Assembly: GCF_030272615.1 (NCBI RefSeq)
Contig: NC_081412.1
Location: forward strand, 667,538,352 to 667,602,351
From: Cryptomeria japonica
Lineage: Eukaryota > Streptophyta > Pinopsida > Cupressales > Cupressaceae
Direction of reading: 5' to 3'
Length of the DNA stretch: 64,000 nt
Shown here: positions 31,202-42,438 of the stretch, one piece after another
How the letters are laid out: every line of letters begins with the position of its first letter
Numbering within the stretch: the stretch's first letter is position 1
The notes under the pieces: model-generated
Seen by the model: the letters and a program-made list of their open reading frames with translations, nothing else
Told to the model about the DNA's origin: nothing
Database searches by the model: none
Position numbers and translations under genes: made by a program

Positions 31202-32016
31202 GATATTCAAACATTCAAGCATTCAAGCATTCCTTCAAGCAATTGATCATTCTAAGTGTCCATTCAAGGCTAAGTGTTGCATTCAAGACAAGGATTCAAC
31301 CATTGAAGAGGAGATCACATATTACAACATCTAACATACAACATACAACATACAACAACATCTATACCTTCGCATATAAGGATACAAACATCCTTACAAC
31401 AAGGTATTAGTACTTGTTTTACATTACATTTACAAGCATTTCTCATTTCTTTGTTAATTCCAAAACCAGGGTTTGACCTAAGGGCAAACCCCTAATCCCT
31501 AACCCCCCAATCATCTTTTCTTTTTTGTGTGTAGGTTGCAGGTACGCGGCTGAAATTGAAGATCTGAATCCTTGTGCAGAGACGAACAGATCCCCCTTCG
31601 TTTCGCGGATTTTTCGGAGGACCGTGTGCACGCCGGGCGCCATCGTCCCGTCAACTTTTGCTCAAATTTGTAGGACAACACCATCTCGACATTTTACTGC
31701 TAATTCCAGGTCCGCAGCTTCATATCATATCCCTATCTCTATTTATAAGTGAATCTTTCTTGCTTCTACATGCATTCATAGTTCAATCTTTCTATCTACA
31801 TTCTTTACAAAAGAGGGTATCCTTGCTATCACAACCCTTGAAACTCATATAGAATCCAATCTTGCATTGCGTGGGATTGGATCTTGTGGGTTTCAACCCC
31901 TCTTCTGAATGTAAAGTCCCTCCTAAGTGAAAAACATCAACCCTAGTGACTCTCCCTTCTCTCTCCTCGGAGTTGGGGAGGGGAGAACGACTAGGGTTCA
32001 ATTTTTCCGCTTTACA
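31202..32016 (+). repeat. 3' LTR of element 2, right part
   Basis: It resumes at TGATATTC, matching 7986-8817, and ends TTTACA before GGAAC. It includes three ATTCAAGC-type units and one hairpin copy (31619-31648). Confidence 0.92.
31619..31648 (+). other. GGACCGTG hairpin, copy 6 (element 2 3' LTR)
   Basis: Arms GGACCGTG (31619-31626) and CATCGTCC (31641-31648), the LTR duplicate of copy 3. Confidence 0.55.
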
Positions 32017-32021
32017 GGAAC

Positions 32022-32217
32022 CTTGGTACTTGCAGTCATGTTTCTCTCTCTTGATCTTCCCTTTTACTTTGTCAATCGAAGTCTTAAGATCCTAAGTCCA
32101 CTGGGGGCTTGGTGTATTTTTCCTCCTTGATGTGGTATAAGTCTTTCAATCTTGTTTCCTTGTACTTTATTGACAATATTGGCGTATGCTTATACTCTCG
32201 CTAAAGTGAGGGCTAAA
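32022..32217 (+). other. 3' internal region of element 1 (right part) with purine tract
   Basis: It continues 7022-7570 after the element 2 insertion and is homologous to 13995-14186. It ends with the purine tract AAAGTGAGGGCTAAA (32203-32217) directly before the LTR. Confidence 0.8.
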
Positions 32218-32389
32218 TGTAGTGTCATAAAATTGTGACCCTTGCAATTTTTTACCACATTAGGGTCTTCACATTGGCGAATTGAATCCCCAAGCCTAAT
32301 TGGAGACCCGAGACTTGCTCATCCATGAAAACTGTACTTTTCTACACTCCTGCATTCCTTATACTTGCTTCCTGTCCTGAATTTAGGGC

Positions 32390-32481
32390 AGGATAGGGGC
32401 ATGGCGCCTCTGTCCTGCCTAGGACAGGGGCATGGCTCCCCTATCCTCCTAGGATAGGGGTGTGGCACCCTTGTCACTACC
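32390..32481. repeat. Three tandem 30-31-bp palindromic units
   Basis: Units start at 32390, 32421 and 32451, each AGGA(C/T)AGGGG ... CC(C/T)T(G/A)TCC-like. Units differ from one another by several bases, so the expansion is not recent. Confidence 0.8.
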
Positions 32482-33050
32482 CTATTTTGGGGCCCCTCTG
32501 TCCTATGCTTGCATTGGGTATTTCAATTGCAGCAGGAAAACTTTCTCTATGTTGGCCTATGACGAAAAATCATTCCAATAACCCTAATTGATGAATATAT
32601 AAGTTGCATCCACCCTCCCATTTGAATAAGGTAAAAGTTTGCATAAGTTGGATAAGGTGAAAAGTTGCAATAAGTTCAAGCTTTCAAGCATCCTTTCAAG
32701 CATTGAGCATTCTCAAGTCTCCCTTCAAGGCTAGGTGTTGCATTCAAGTCAAGGATTCAACCATTGAAGAGGAGGTCCCTTTCAACATTCAATTCCATAA
32801 AAGCAATTCTATCTACAGCCTCCCTTGAGGTGAATTACATTTCAGTCTTTCATTTACATTTACTTGCAAGTACTTTCTTTCATCATTTGGTTAATTCCAA
32901 AATTGGGGTTTGACCTGAAGACAAACCCCCAATCCCAACCCCTTTTCCTCTCTTTTCTATGTGTAGATTGTAGGTGCGTAGCTATATTTGCATATTTGGA
33001 CTCCATTTGTAGAGGTGGAAAAACCCTTTTCATTTCGCGGATTTTTTGAA

Positions 33051-33077
33051 GGACCGTGTGCACTTTCAACATGGTCC
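33051..33077 (+). other. GGACCGTG hairpin, copy 7 (element 1 3' LTR)
   Basis: Arms GGACCGTG (33051-33058) and CATGGTCC (33070-33077) pair fully if one G-U wobble is allowed. GTGCAC is present. Confidence 0.65.
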
Positions 33078-33445
33078 TGACAATTTTTCCTCAAATTTGT
33101 AGGGAAGCTTCATCTCAACATATCATAACTAGATGCAGGTGCACAACTTCTTCCCGCACTTCTATCTCGAGTTATATTCAGTTCTTTGCTACTTTTACAC
33201 TTAGTCTTAAAACACTTTACATAAACAATCTTTCCATTGTAAAAGAGGGGTTAGCTTGTCATTTTCACATCATTTAGAATTCAATCTCTTCCCTAAAAGA
33301 TTGGATCTAGTGAATTTTCCCCCCCTCTTTTAAATGTAATATGGATAAAGTGTTTTTCATAGTGAAACTTTCATCTCTCCTTGGAGGGAAGAAAAGCTTT
33401 CCTCTTGATCTCCTCATGATTCACTTTTCCCCACATCACAAAAGT

Positions 33446-33649
33446 ACTTACAATTGCTTTTAGTGCCTGGATGTTTTATTGCTGCTCCTTAATTTGATCA
33501 TGTGTCAAGGGACTGGTAGTAGGAGCCACATACTTGTCTATCAGATGATGCCAAAACTAAGATCTCATTCCTTTGATATATATCTTCATCCGATCACTCC
33601 ATATCCGGTAGTTGTCCTTGGTAAACTTGGAACCCTCCTTCTTCATCAT
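33446..33649 (-). pseudogene. gag: Copia gag N-terminal fragment (outermost element)
   Basis: On the minus strand, ATG at 33649 opens MMKKEGSKFTKDNYRIWSDR and continues MKIYIKGM. This is the F-x-x-x-N-Y-x-x-W-x-x-x-M start typical of Copia gag (DUF4219/UBN2). TAG follows shortly, at the place where a Trp or Gln is expected, and a second stop comes later. The frame continues at 1-59 across element 1. The primer site lies 56 bp upstream. Confidence 0.7.
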
Positions 33650-33704
33650 CTTTCTCAAGATCTTTTCCTCAAGCTGTTAAGCTTATGTACACAGAGGACC
33701 TAAT

Positions 33705-33716
33705 GCTCTGATATCA
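33705..33716 (-). other. Copia primer binding site (initiator Met type)
   Basis: On the minus strand it reads TGATATCAGAGC, one change from the usual TGGTATCAGAGC. It is followed on plus by TGTTAAAATG, the inner end of an LTR. Confidence 0.7.
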
Positions 33717-33718
33717 AT

Positions 33719-33784
33719 TGTTAAAATGAGAGGATCCAGTTAATTCTAAGATGGGGGGTGAATCTGTATTAAACGGATCCTTTC
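33719..33784 (-). repeat. LTR remnant of the outermost Copia element
   Basis: It begins TGTTAAAATGAGAGGATCC directly beside the primer site, with a GGGGGGTGAATC stretch as in the LTR of element 4. It loses identity near 33785, where a different LTR-like sequence starts. Confidence 0.5.
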
Positions 33785-34430
33785 AGATTAACAATTAATC
33801 GTCCTATCTTAATTAAATAAATATTTTTATTTATTTAATAATTTTATCCTAATCCTTCTATTAAATAGATTTTTATTTATTTAATTGGTCCCACTTCCTC
33901 TATTAATTAAATGTATCTTTATTTTTTTAATTAATTCATTAGCTTTTTCTCTCCATGACACTTGTCAGTCATCTCTTAATTTTCCTCTAACTACCCCCTT
34001 CATATTTTATTATTTTCTCTACATACCATTTAATCCTATCCCTTTCACCTCTTAATATTATCCCTCTATTTCTTAAGGCATTCTCTATATAAGAGGTTTC
34101 CTTCATCCTTTCACAACCCTAACTAATGCATTTATCAACTTTCAAGTGATCAAGCAACTTCACAACCACGATTTATTCTTTATTGAGCTCTTGTGCATAA
34201 TACAAAATCTAAGAGAAAATATATAAAACAAGATCAATGGAGATAAAAAATAATGGAGATCAAACCATACTAAGCATGTGAATGGTATAATATTTCTATC
34301 TTGTTGTGATTTGCATGTTTTAGGTTCTTCATTGGTGTATGGTGGATTCTTGATTATAGAACTAGGGTTTTATGTGGTTGGATATTTTATGGTTTTTCAA
34401 TAGTTTAATCTTACAAATTTATCATATACA
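33785..34430 (+). repeat. Diverged LTR of the element 6 family
   Basis: AT-rich TTAATTAAATAAAT blocks come first. They are followed by TATATAAG (34086-34093), 'acaagatcaatggagat', 'cttcattggtgtatggtg' and an ATACA end. All of these also occur in the solo LTR at 36024-36787. The left end is poorly preserved and no target duplication was found. Confidence 0.6.
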
Positions 34431-34435
34431 ATATC

Positions 34436-35095
34436 CATGCCTCCCTCCTTCTCTATTCTTCTCTCTTATTGTTTATCTCCCCTCTCTCTCCATTCTCTAA
34501 ATCACTACCTCTTCCTCCCATCCTCTTTCTCCCCATCCCTTGGTCTCTCCTTCCCTCCATATTTACCTCTCCCTCCTTGTATTATTACCCACCTCTCTCT
34601 CCCCCTCTATCTCTCTCACATCTATCTCTCCCCATAGGTCTCTCACCCCTCTCTCCCAAGATCTAGGTCTTTGATCTCTATATCTCTCCCATGTCTATTT
34701 TTTTACCCCCTCTCCACCTCTCTTTATGTGTCCTTACTACTCTTTCTCTCTTTATTAACTTCTATCTCCCTCACCGCTCCCCTCTCTAAGTCTCTCAGTC
34801 ACTCCTTATCTATCTCACCCTCCCTCCCTCCCTCCCTCCTTATTCCTCTCTTTGTCTTTTTTCTTCTCTCTCTCATTTAATCTATCCCTTCCCTCTCTCA
34901 ATCATCACCTCTCCCTCCCTTGCATAGTTTTTAGGAAATGGAGTGTACGATATAGGGTTTAGTGTACAAAGGGTTGAGGATTCTACCCATAGATTGATAC
35001 TTCCCTTTATCTCTCCCTCTCCCATACTCTCTTTTCTCTCACCTGTTTCTCCTCTCTCTAGGTCTCTCACTCCCTTTATTCATCTCTCCCTAACT
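34436..35095. repeat. Pyrimidine-rich low-complexity tract
   Basis: This is a long (CTCTCC)n/(CTCCCT)n-like region, interrupted by a mixed-sequence island at about 34921-35000. Open frames inside it are composition artefacts. Confidence 0.85.
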
Positions 35096-36023
35096 ATGTA
35101 CAAATTTTTCCCTTAAAAAGATAATTTAAAACTCTCTATGCCCTTTTGCTAGAGACAAATATGCGACAAACAATTAGAGAAATTGCTAATTGAATTAACA
35201 ACTTTCCTTTGAATTTTAGAAGTACAACTCCCTCTTATGATATAATTGGATTTTTAGGGGTATGATTTTAACCAGAAAGCAGGAAAGGAAAACATAGAAA
35301 TAGAATAAAGAGATGAACAAGGTTGATAATGACACGAAACAGGGGACTGAAAGTTCACCCATTTGTCATACATGATAAAAGGTTACAAGAAACTGACGTA
35401 CATCCTTCGTAGATGATGTAAATGCATCAAGACTGAAATTTTTGTAAACACATACATCCATAATATAATACGCAGATGAATTTAAAGAACTGATTTCAAA
35501 TCTCAAATGAAAAGTTAACCAAAAGAACATGCATGAATACAAAGCTTCAAATAGTTCTCTATTCTTAGAATCACATTCAAAAAGCACAAAGTCTCCATTT
35601 TCTACACAAAAAATTACATATCTAAAAAGAAAACATACTTTCACTTTGCATAAATAATTTAAAACCATCACAAAAATGTTAATTGATCGAGTCTCACTCA
35701 TGCATCAAAGTACAAGAGGGATCGGTCCTTTTTTTCTCTCTCTTCTACCTATGGCTATATATCAGAGAAAGTAACTTCCTAAAGATAATGGATTCTTGGA
35801 AAGAACTATTTTTACAAAAGAAAATTGAAATCTACCTTAAAGAACACATGTCATTACATGAGTTCACAATTCAAAACCAAAATTTAGAAACCCAGCCTAA
35901 CTATTCTAACTAGCACTTCAACAATAGGCGAAGAATAATTCATTCGCATGTCAAGCTCCCTTGGAAGGAAAGCATCATTGGATTTTGAGTTTTTCTTCTT
36001 CTTCTTCCATCATGAAAATCACC
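35096..36023. other. Unassigned stretch
   Basis: An open frame of 111 codons on minus (35701-35366) has no recognisable motif. No LTR end, primer site or coding domain was seen. Confidence 0.4.
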
Positions 36024-36787
36024 TGTAGACACCTAAAATTGTCCTATTTAATTAAATAAATATTTAATTTATTTAATTATTTTATCCTAAGTCTTCTATT
36101 AATTAAATAAATTCTTATTTATTTAATTAATTAATTTATCCTCTTCTAGGTCTTTCCTCATTTAAATAAATATTTTTATTTTATTTAAATTTCTTTTCCC
36201 TAAATTAAATAAATATTTTATTTACTTAATTGATCACACATCCTCTATTAATTAAATAAATCTTTATATATTTAATTATTTAATTATCTTTTTCCTTCAA
36301 TGACACATGTCATTTATCTCTTAATTTTCATCTACCTACCCCTTTCATTATTTTATTATTTCTTCTACCTACCCTTTAATCCTAGCCGATCATTTATCTT
36401 TTCACCTCTTAATCCTATCCCTCCATTTTCTAAAGTGTCTTCTATATAAGAGGATTCTTTCATCCTTCTCAACCATACTGAATGAGCACTCTAAGCCTTC
36501 TTGTGATAAAGCAACATCATAACCACAATTCGTTCTTTGTTGATCTCTTATGCATAATATGAAATATGAAAGAAAGTATATCAAGCAAGATTAATGGAGA
36601 TAGGAAACAATGGAGATCAAACCCTACTTGACATGTGAATGGTATTATTATTTCATTTGTTGATTTACATGATCTTAGGTATCTTCATTGGTGTATGGTG
36701 AATGTTTTATTGTAGAACTAGGATTGTTTGTGGTTGGATCTTTGTGGTTTTACAATAGTCTATCATCATCATTTTCACCTCTCACAT
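36024..36787 (+). repeat. Solo LTR of the element 6 family, TSD TCACC
   Basis: It starts TGTAGACACCTAAAATTG and ends CTCACA, with TCACC at 36019-36023 and 36788-36792. It contains about five AT-rich TTTAATTAAATAAAT blocks in U3, TATATAAG at 36443-36450, and the 'caatggagatcaaaccct' block. No internal region remains. Confidence 0.88.
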
Positions 36788-36792
36788 CACCC

Positions 36793-37889
36793 ACATGAAT
36801 TCAACATAATTCCATTTGTACCGCCAAGACAAGTTTGTTAATCTAACAAGTATGTCTTCCTATGGATTTTCAGTGAATTTTGTATCTAGTTGCATTATTG
36901 GTGTAGGTTCGTCTCCTTGATGCACCATCTTTCCACACTAAATATGTTGAGCTAATTGCTTGGATTTCTAGCTATAATAATTTCCTCATGTAATTGGCGG
37001 TCGTGATTATTAGCTCGCCTTTCTATCTTTCCTAACAATGTTATCGTTTCCCTATACCCTGCAAAACAAGTTTTTTGCTTCCACGCAAGAGCATATAATC
37101 TAATGATAATATCTACTTTCTCACTCTCTGGCCAGTTCAAATAAAGGTTGATTACAAGAAACTGGTCATTATGGGATCTAACCATTCTGAGAAGAACAAT
37201 TTATATTGAAATATGTTGATACATTACTTCGACCAACTTCGAAGGTCATAATGAGTGAGCAAAAACATATTAAATACACTCTGCAAGAAATGACATCATT
37301 AAATGCTTTAAATCATGCCACCCCCTTTGCATGTCTTTCACTGTTTAATTAGCCATTACTGAGATTAACATGCAAATATTAATAGGATTAGGTCTTGGAC
37401 AAAGTGTAAGGTGTGGTGATAGACAAGTTAAAGATTTTAAAGCACAATTCCATAAGTTCCCGGATCCTCCGATACGTTGATGCAAATATGACTACCTATA
37501 TTTCTTGGTATGATCTATCATCTTCAAAGGAGTATTGGTAATTTCAAAAGGTATATCACTTGAACATCATTGGAAGTGATGTTGAGGTTCTCATTTCGGC
37601 CTATAAGCTGATAGGAATCACCAACTAGAATGATTGCGAGATTGGGCTTCTTAAGAATTCGGGAGCTAAAAGAAAAGTTCCAAACCATCACGATTTGTTG
37701 ACTAAATACTTGTCTTGGAACAAGCACAAGGGAAATTAAGGAATCAAAACTCTTAGGAATTATTGAAGTGACAAAGCTTGGTTCCAAAGGGGAAACAAAG
37801 GCCGACATTGCGACATAACGTGCTTATGAGGTTGAATTTTAAGATCAGGGGTAGCAAATGAAAGTTAGTTGGCAGTAGAGAGAGGAAAC
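36793..37889. other. Unassigned stretch with two small minus-strand frames
   Basis: Frames of 77 codons (37185-36952) and 94 codons (37808-37524) read on minus. The first contains LYLNWPESEKVDIIIRLYAL and has a protein-like composition. The second contains NLAIILVGDSYQL. I recognise neither. They could be exons or fragments of a decayed gene or element. Confidence 0.35.
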
Positions 37890-38139
37890 ACTCCCTCTGT
37901 ATTTTCCCCTACCTCCTTACCCCCATATTTATCACCCTCCCTTACTCTTGCTTACACTAACTCCCTCTCTTATTCTCTCTCTCAATTGTCTAGGTCATCA
38001 CCTCTCCCTTCCACCCTCTCTCTTTCTCTCCCATTTCTAGGTTTATTTCTTCCTCCCTCTCCACCTCTATACCTCTCCATTCATATCTTGTTAGCCACCT
38101 CTCAAAATCCCCCTCTATCTATCTCACTTGTATCTCTCC
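37890..38139. repeat. Second pyrimidine-rich tract
   Basis: CT-rich sequence similar in style to 34436-35095, ending at the border of element 4. Confidence 0.8.
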
Positions 38140-38935
38140 TATTAGGAATCCCACAGATACTAAGAGGGGGGGGTGAATCAGTATCTAACCAGTATATATA
38201 ATTTCTTAACTTAAAACATGCAGAACAAAATATAACAGTGTACCGGTATGCAAGAAATAATGCAATAAATAGAATCAAGAACATCCACATGAAAAGTACA
38301 CCATAACACAAGGTTTTAATGAGGAAACCCAGTGTGGGAAAAACCTCGGTGGGATTTGTGACCCACAATATTCACTCACTAGCCAATAAGAGAATATTAC
38401 TTACAATAGGGGTCTGCACATGCAGGAAGGCCAACTGCCTAGAGCTCACTGCTTAATGGGAAGTCTCACTGACTTACAATGAGGATTATACAAATCCAAT
38501 ATCTTGTACTACTTTACAATAGCATCTTCAATGCCTGATCTAGTACCGGTTGCTACTCTGCTGCTTACATAAACCCCTTAACCTATATTTCGCATAATAG
38601 GTCTGCCTAATATTTTTCCTTTTTGCTTACATCTGTTATATCAAATGTTTACAATGATCTCTTTTATATATAAGAGTCATTTTACAATTTGCCAAGTTGG
38701 TTTACAAATTTTTTCAATAATAAACAAAATATAATATAACAAAATCCTGTCGGCCTCTGTGCCGGTATACATCCTTTCTTCTATGTCAGTGTTGGTATCC
38801 TGAGTGCTGGTGTAGAGTGTGATCTGCTGATGCTGGTATAATGCCTTTGTCGGTGCCATAGGATTGCAAGGTTGCCATCAATGACAAAACCTTCAACTAC
38901 ATACAACGTCTCATTGGAGTGTGCATATGTCAACA
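38140..38935 (-). repeat. 3' LTR of element 4
   Basis: It runs from TATTAGGAATCC (TG start mutated to TA on plus) to GTCAACA. It matches 43971-44403 over the first 430 bp. It contains ACCGG-type palindromes and a GTGGGTTC/accacc block shared with the LTR of element 5. Confidence 0.85.
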
Positions 38936-38955
38936 ATATCCCCCTTTGGCATTGA
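38936..38955 (-). other. Polypurine tract of element 4
   Basis: On the minus strand it reads GCCAAAGGGGGATAT directly before the LTR. A second AATGCCAAAGGGGGAG-like tract is at 39084-39105 and an AGGGGGAGA at 39031-39040. Confidence 0.75.
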
Positions 38956-39138
38956 TGGCAACACTCATGAGAAATTTCAAAAGATGTATCCAAAAAAATG
39001 TGAAGTCCAAAAATGTTACCAAAAATGTGTGATCTCCCCCTGAGCATATGATTCTGGTGATTTGAATTTTCTCATCCCACTACTCCCCCTTTGGCATCAA
39101 TGATAAAGGTTGTCAAGATGTCAGTAGATTTTGTAGTT

Positions 39139-42100
39139 TCAACCTTGTAACTGGGTGGTTACAATTTGAAAAAGATCTCCCAAAATCAAGTTTATACTAT
39201 CCATAAACTTCTTGTTATCCTTTATTGTTGTCTCTGTTCTCTTCACTGTACCGATGAGATGCTGCAAATGCTCTGCCAGTGTTTTCTTTCCTTGTATTAG
39301 TGCCTCAGATACTTCCTTCCGTAGTGATGCTAGATAGTCCAATCTTGGACTTAGTTTTGATCTCAAATGCTTTGCCTTATTCACTATTCTTTCTTTCTCT
39401 CTTTCCAATTTAAGTAATTCTTCTTCAAAATTTGTTATCTTTTCCTCAAAAACTGATAGTGTATCAGGTGAGTTGAAAAAACTATTTGCAAGTTTATTGA
39501 TCTCATCCTGTACCTTGCTCATCTTCTTGTCTATATCTACAGTCAAAAAGTTTGTTTTACAGGTATCTTTGTACAGATTTTTGTACTCTTTCAATAAAGT
39601 ACATAATTCTAGTAGAAGTGTGTCAAAATCTCTGTTACACTTCTTTATTTGCTCATCAAAGAATTTCTGTTTTTCAACTTCTACTTTATCCTTCAATGAC
39701 TCTTCCTTTATTTTCTCAATGCTTTCTGCGATATATTTACACAGTGTATCAAGTTGTCCTAAAGAATCTTTATTGTCTATATTACAATTAGGAGCAATTA
39801 CCTTCAAAATTGGTATGGTATCATCAATTGCCTTGTAATCTTGTGAGTTGCAGTCGGTTATCTTCTTGATTGAATCTAATAGTACCTCAGTCACATTAGT
39901 TGATTTGTAGCCTGATGATGAATCAACAATCTGAGTACCAGTGGAAGTAAGCAAGCTTGTATTGATCTTTGGTAGGTCTGTTTGTGTCTGCATTTCTTTA
40001 AGCAATGGTTTTTCTACTTCACTAGTTGCCGGTGGTACTATTTCTTTATGTACCTGTTCCGGTTGTTGTTGTTCCTATTCCGGAGCCTTTTGCTCTATTT
40101 GTTTCTCTGTTTGTTGTATTGCCTTAGTCTGAGTCTGAGTCTCTACCTTTTTCTCTTTGTCTTCTGTCAGTTTCTCCTGTGTGTTATCAGTTTCCTCAGC
40201 TACCGGAGGCTCACTAGCCATATCAGTCTTATCAGTTGTATCTTTGTCTACCACAATGTTGATCTTTTGAGTATCAACATCCATGGTATATAAGACTTCA
40301 GGATTAGGATTATCATCCTCTACATCCATACTCTCAGCTGTCGGTTGATCTTCTGTAGCTGTTGTTTTTACCGGTGGAGTAATTAGAGGAGGTGGGGGTA
40401 AGTTGTCTCTAACCTTGATACTAGGTGGTCCACCAACTTTACCTTTACCCTTGTCTTTATCTTTTTGATAAACTTTTATGGGTTTGGGGTTCCTGTACTC
40501 TTCTTGTTTTTCTTTCTCAACTAGGAATATATCCCATCCATTTTCTATCTCCTCAGTCACCTCATTAATTCTTCCAACCATTAAAGCAGCATGCCAGTGT
40601 GCAGTAGAAAATATTGTCTTGTTGGCTTGAGCAATTAGGTCATCAATTTCTTTGTGTGAGTTTATTGGATACACATCAAGTAGCTTTTCAATCTTTATTT
40701 TCTTGTCTAGTTCTATTACTGCTTATCTTCTTACTTCTAGTCTTTTAAATAGTTCATTTGGAATTTCATTGACTACTTCCATCAAAAACTTCTTATACAT
40801 ATCCATATGCAATATAACACTATTTTCAACTTGTTCTTTTTCATCAGCTGTTAAGGTGTCATATATTTTCTCTATGTTCTTCAATTTACCTTCCTCTGTA
40901 ATTTCATTCCGCAGTATATCAAGAGAGGCCAAGTCTTTGTTTGTCCTCTTCTTCTTTTTGGGTGTCAGTTTCTTCTTCTTTGGTATGGCCTTTCTTATCG
41001 GAGATCTCATTGCTTGTTGCTTTTGTCTTGTCCTCCTGGGTGAGGGTGTGGTTGCCAATGAGGGATCTCTTTTTCTTACAACTCTTTTGAAAGTTGCAAG
41101 CATGTCACCCTCTGAAGAAGTACCTACCGATGATAGGTGAGTTTCAGGTTGTGGAGCTACTAACTCATCCTCTGTTATACCGATTTTCTTCAACACATCT
41201 TCTTTGATGACTTTTGCTTGTTTGGAACCTTTCCTTACAACTGCCTCAACCTTTTTCACTCTTTTCTTTGATTGTATTTGGCTTTCAATAGTTTTTGCAC
41301 TACCAAATACTTCTTCCTTGGGTTCTCTGGGGGCTTCCAGAAGTGCTTTAGCATATGTTTCAATTATATGATCATCTGTTTCATAGCCCATCTCGGTTAC
41401 CCAAACTGTCCTAGGGATGACTGCTTCAATCTAGATTTCATCTTTCTTGATTATAAAGCATATTTCATCTTTGTATTTGTCGACAATCTTTTGTGATAAC
41501 CTGATTCTTTTCTTTATTTTGGCCTTTAGTGCTTGAAAAAAGTCATGAATATTGTTTTCCTTGTCTTCTCCCATGTTATTGAATAGTTCTGTTAACTGTT
41601 TGCCTACCAGTATATCATATCCAAGTTCTTTGTAGCCTATACCAGGAACCTATTTTGTTATGTGTAGCATCAGACATACTAATAAATTTCCAAACCTGAA
41701 AGTTCCTTTCTTGTCCTTCTTAATCTTTCCAAGGTTTTCAATTAATTCATCCTTTAACCACTCACATATATCAATCTTTGCATTATCTGTGACCATATCA
41801 TAAGCACTTTTAATGCATAAACTTGAAACTGAATTGAGTCTATTTGCATGAGTAGTTTTATATCCTAATATCATGCTGATAAATCTCACATTAATGTTTG
41901 TTACATCATTAACTCTGAGGGACCTCTTGTCAAATGTTGCACCAGTTAGGTTTGTAACTAGGTCATTGGATACCTTTTTGGTTTTATCTGGCCTTTTGTC
42001 GGTGATTGGTAACCCTATGACAACTTTCACAACTTCCTTAGTGATTTTGTGGACTGCATCTAACCAGAAAAATTCACCATGTACCCTACTTAAGACTATC

Positions 42101-42438
42101 CTAATCACATCCTTGGGGAATTCAGGAATGCTAAGGATCTCTATAAATCCTAGGGTCTCAATGATCTTGTGTTCATCTTTTACATTGTCGGTTTTATCAC
42201 ATATCACAGTTTTAAACATGGTTTTAATCTCTTCATCTCCTAGCTCCTCAATGTTGCAGTGGATGTACATTCTAGGGTCTTCAGCATAAACAACTCCCTT
42301 AGGAATTTGAGAAAAAGCACCTAAGGTATCATCTTTCTTTGCGACCTTGGGAACTAACTGAAATATGGGCCTAGGTCTTTTTATCACTTCAAAAACAATA
42401 GGGTTTGCTATATATTCAATTGTAGAGGTGGATGCCAT
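39139..42438 (-). pseudogene. ORF2 of element 4 (about 1100 codons, unknown function)
   Basis: A single frame from MASTSTIEYIANP to TGA at 39139 is broken by TAG (41650-41652, 41431-41433, 40075-40077) and TAA (40723-40725). The N-terminal third (about residues 30-260) has FFWLDAVHKITKEVVKVVIG followed by LP, a pattern reminiscent of plant transposon-associated proteins of the PMD/Athila-ORF1 type. The middle is Lys/Pro/Thr-rich with basic tracts (KKKKLTPKKKKRT). The last 290 residues look coiled-coil. It is homologous to the ORF2 of element 5, so the gene belongs to the family. No enzymatic motif was found. Confidence 0.75.

Larger units (their letters stand above)
7576..32016 (+). mobile_element. 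Element 2: gag-only (TR-GAG-like) LTR retrotransposon nested in element 1
   Basis: The 5' LTR is at 7576-8817; the 3' LTR is at 14187-14627 plus 31202-32016, split by element 3. Termini are TGTAGC and TTTACA, and the duplication is GGAAC at 7571-7575 and 32017-32021. Internal order is primer site, 1.2-kb leader, one intact 1147-codon gag-protease-like ORF, 3' region, purine tract. There is no RT, RNase H or integrase, which fits plant TR-GAG elements that depend on an autonomous partner. It landed in the 3' region of a related element (element 1). The LTRs are similar but differ in tandem repeat copy number. Confidence 0.93.
60..33440 (+). mobile_element. Element 1: gag-only LTR retrotransposon, host of the nest
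   Basis: Two related LTRs (60-1249 and 32218-33440) both begin TGTA and end CA, and are flanked by identical 5-bp duplications AAAGT at 55-59 and 33441-33445. Internal order is primer site, long leader, decayed gag-protease gene, 3' untranslated region, purine tract. No RT, RNase H or integrase remnants were found, so it was probably non-autonomous before decay. It is interrupted by an antisense solo LTR (5090-6251) and by element 2 (7576-32016). It inserted into a minus-strand Copia gag. It is the oldest of the three nested elements, judged from nesting order and from the visible divergence of its LTRs. Confidence 0.92.
32218..33440 (+). repeat. 3' LTR of element 1
   Basis: It runs from TGTAGTGTC to ATCACA and is followed by AAAGT. 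It has three tandem palindromic U3 units (32390-32481), where the 5' LTR has one. The TATA box is at 32596-32603 and the hairpin copy at 33051-33077. Confidence 0.9.

Noticed and set aside
34437-34880. Ser/Pro/Leu-rich small frames
   Set aside because: Direct products of the CT-rich low-complexity tract.
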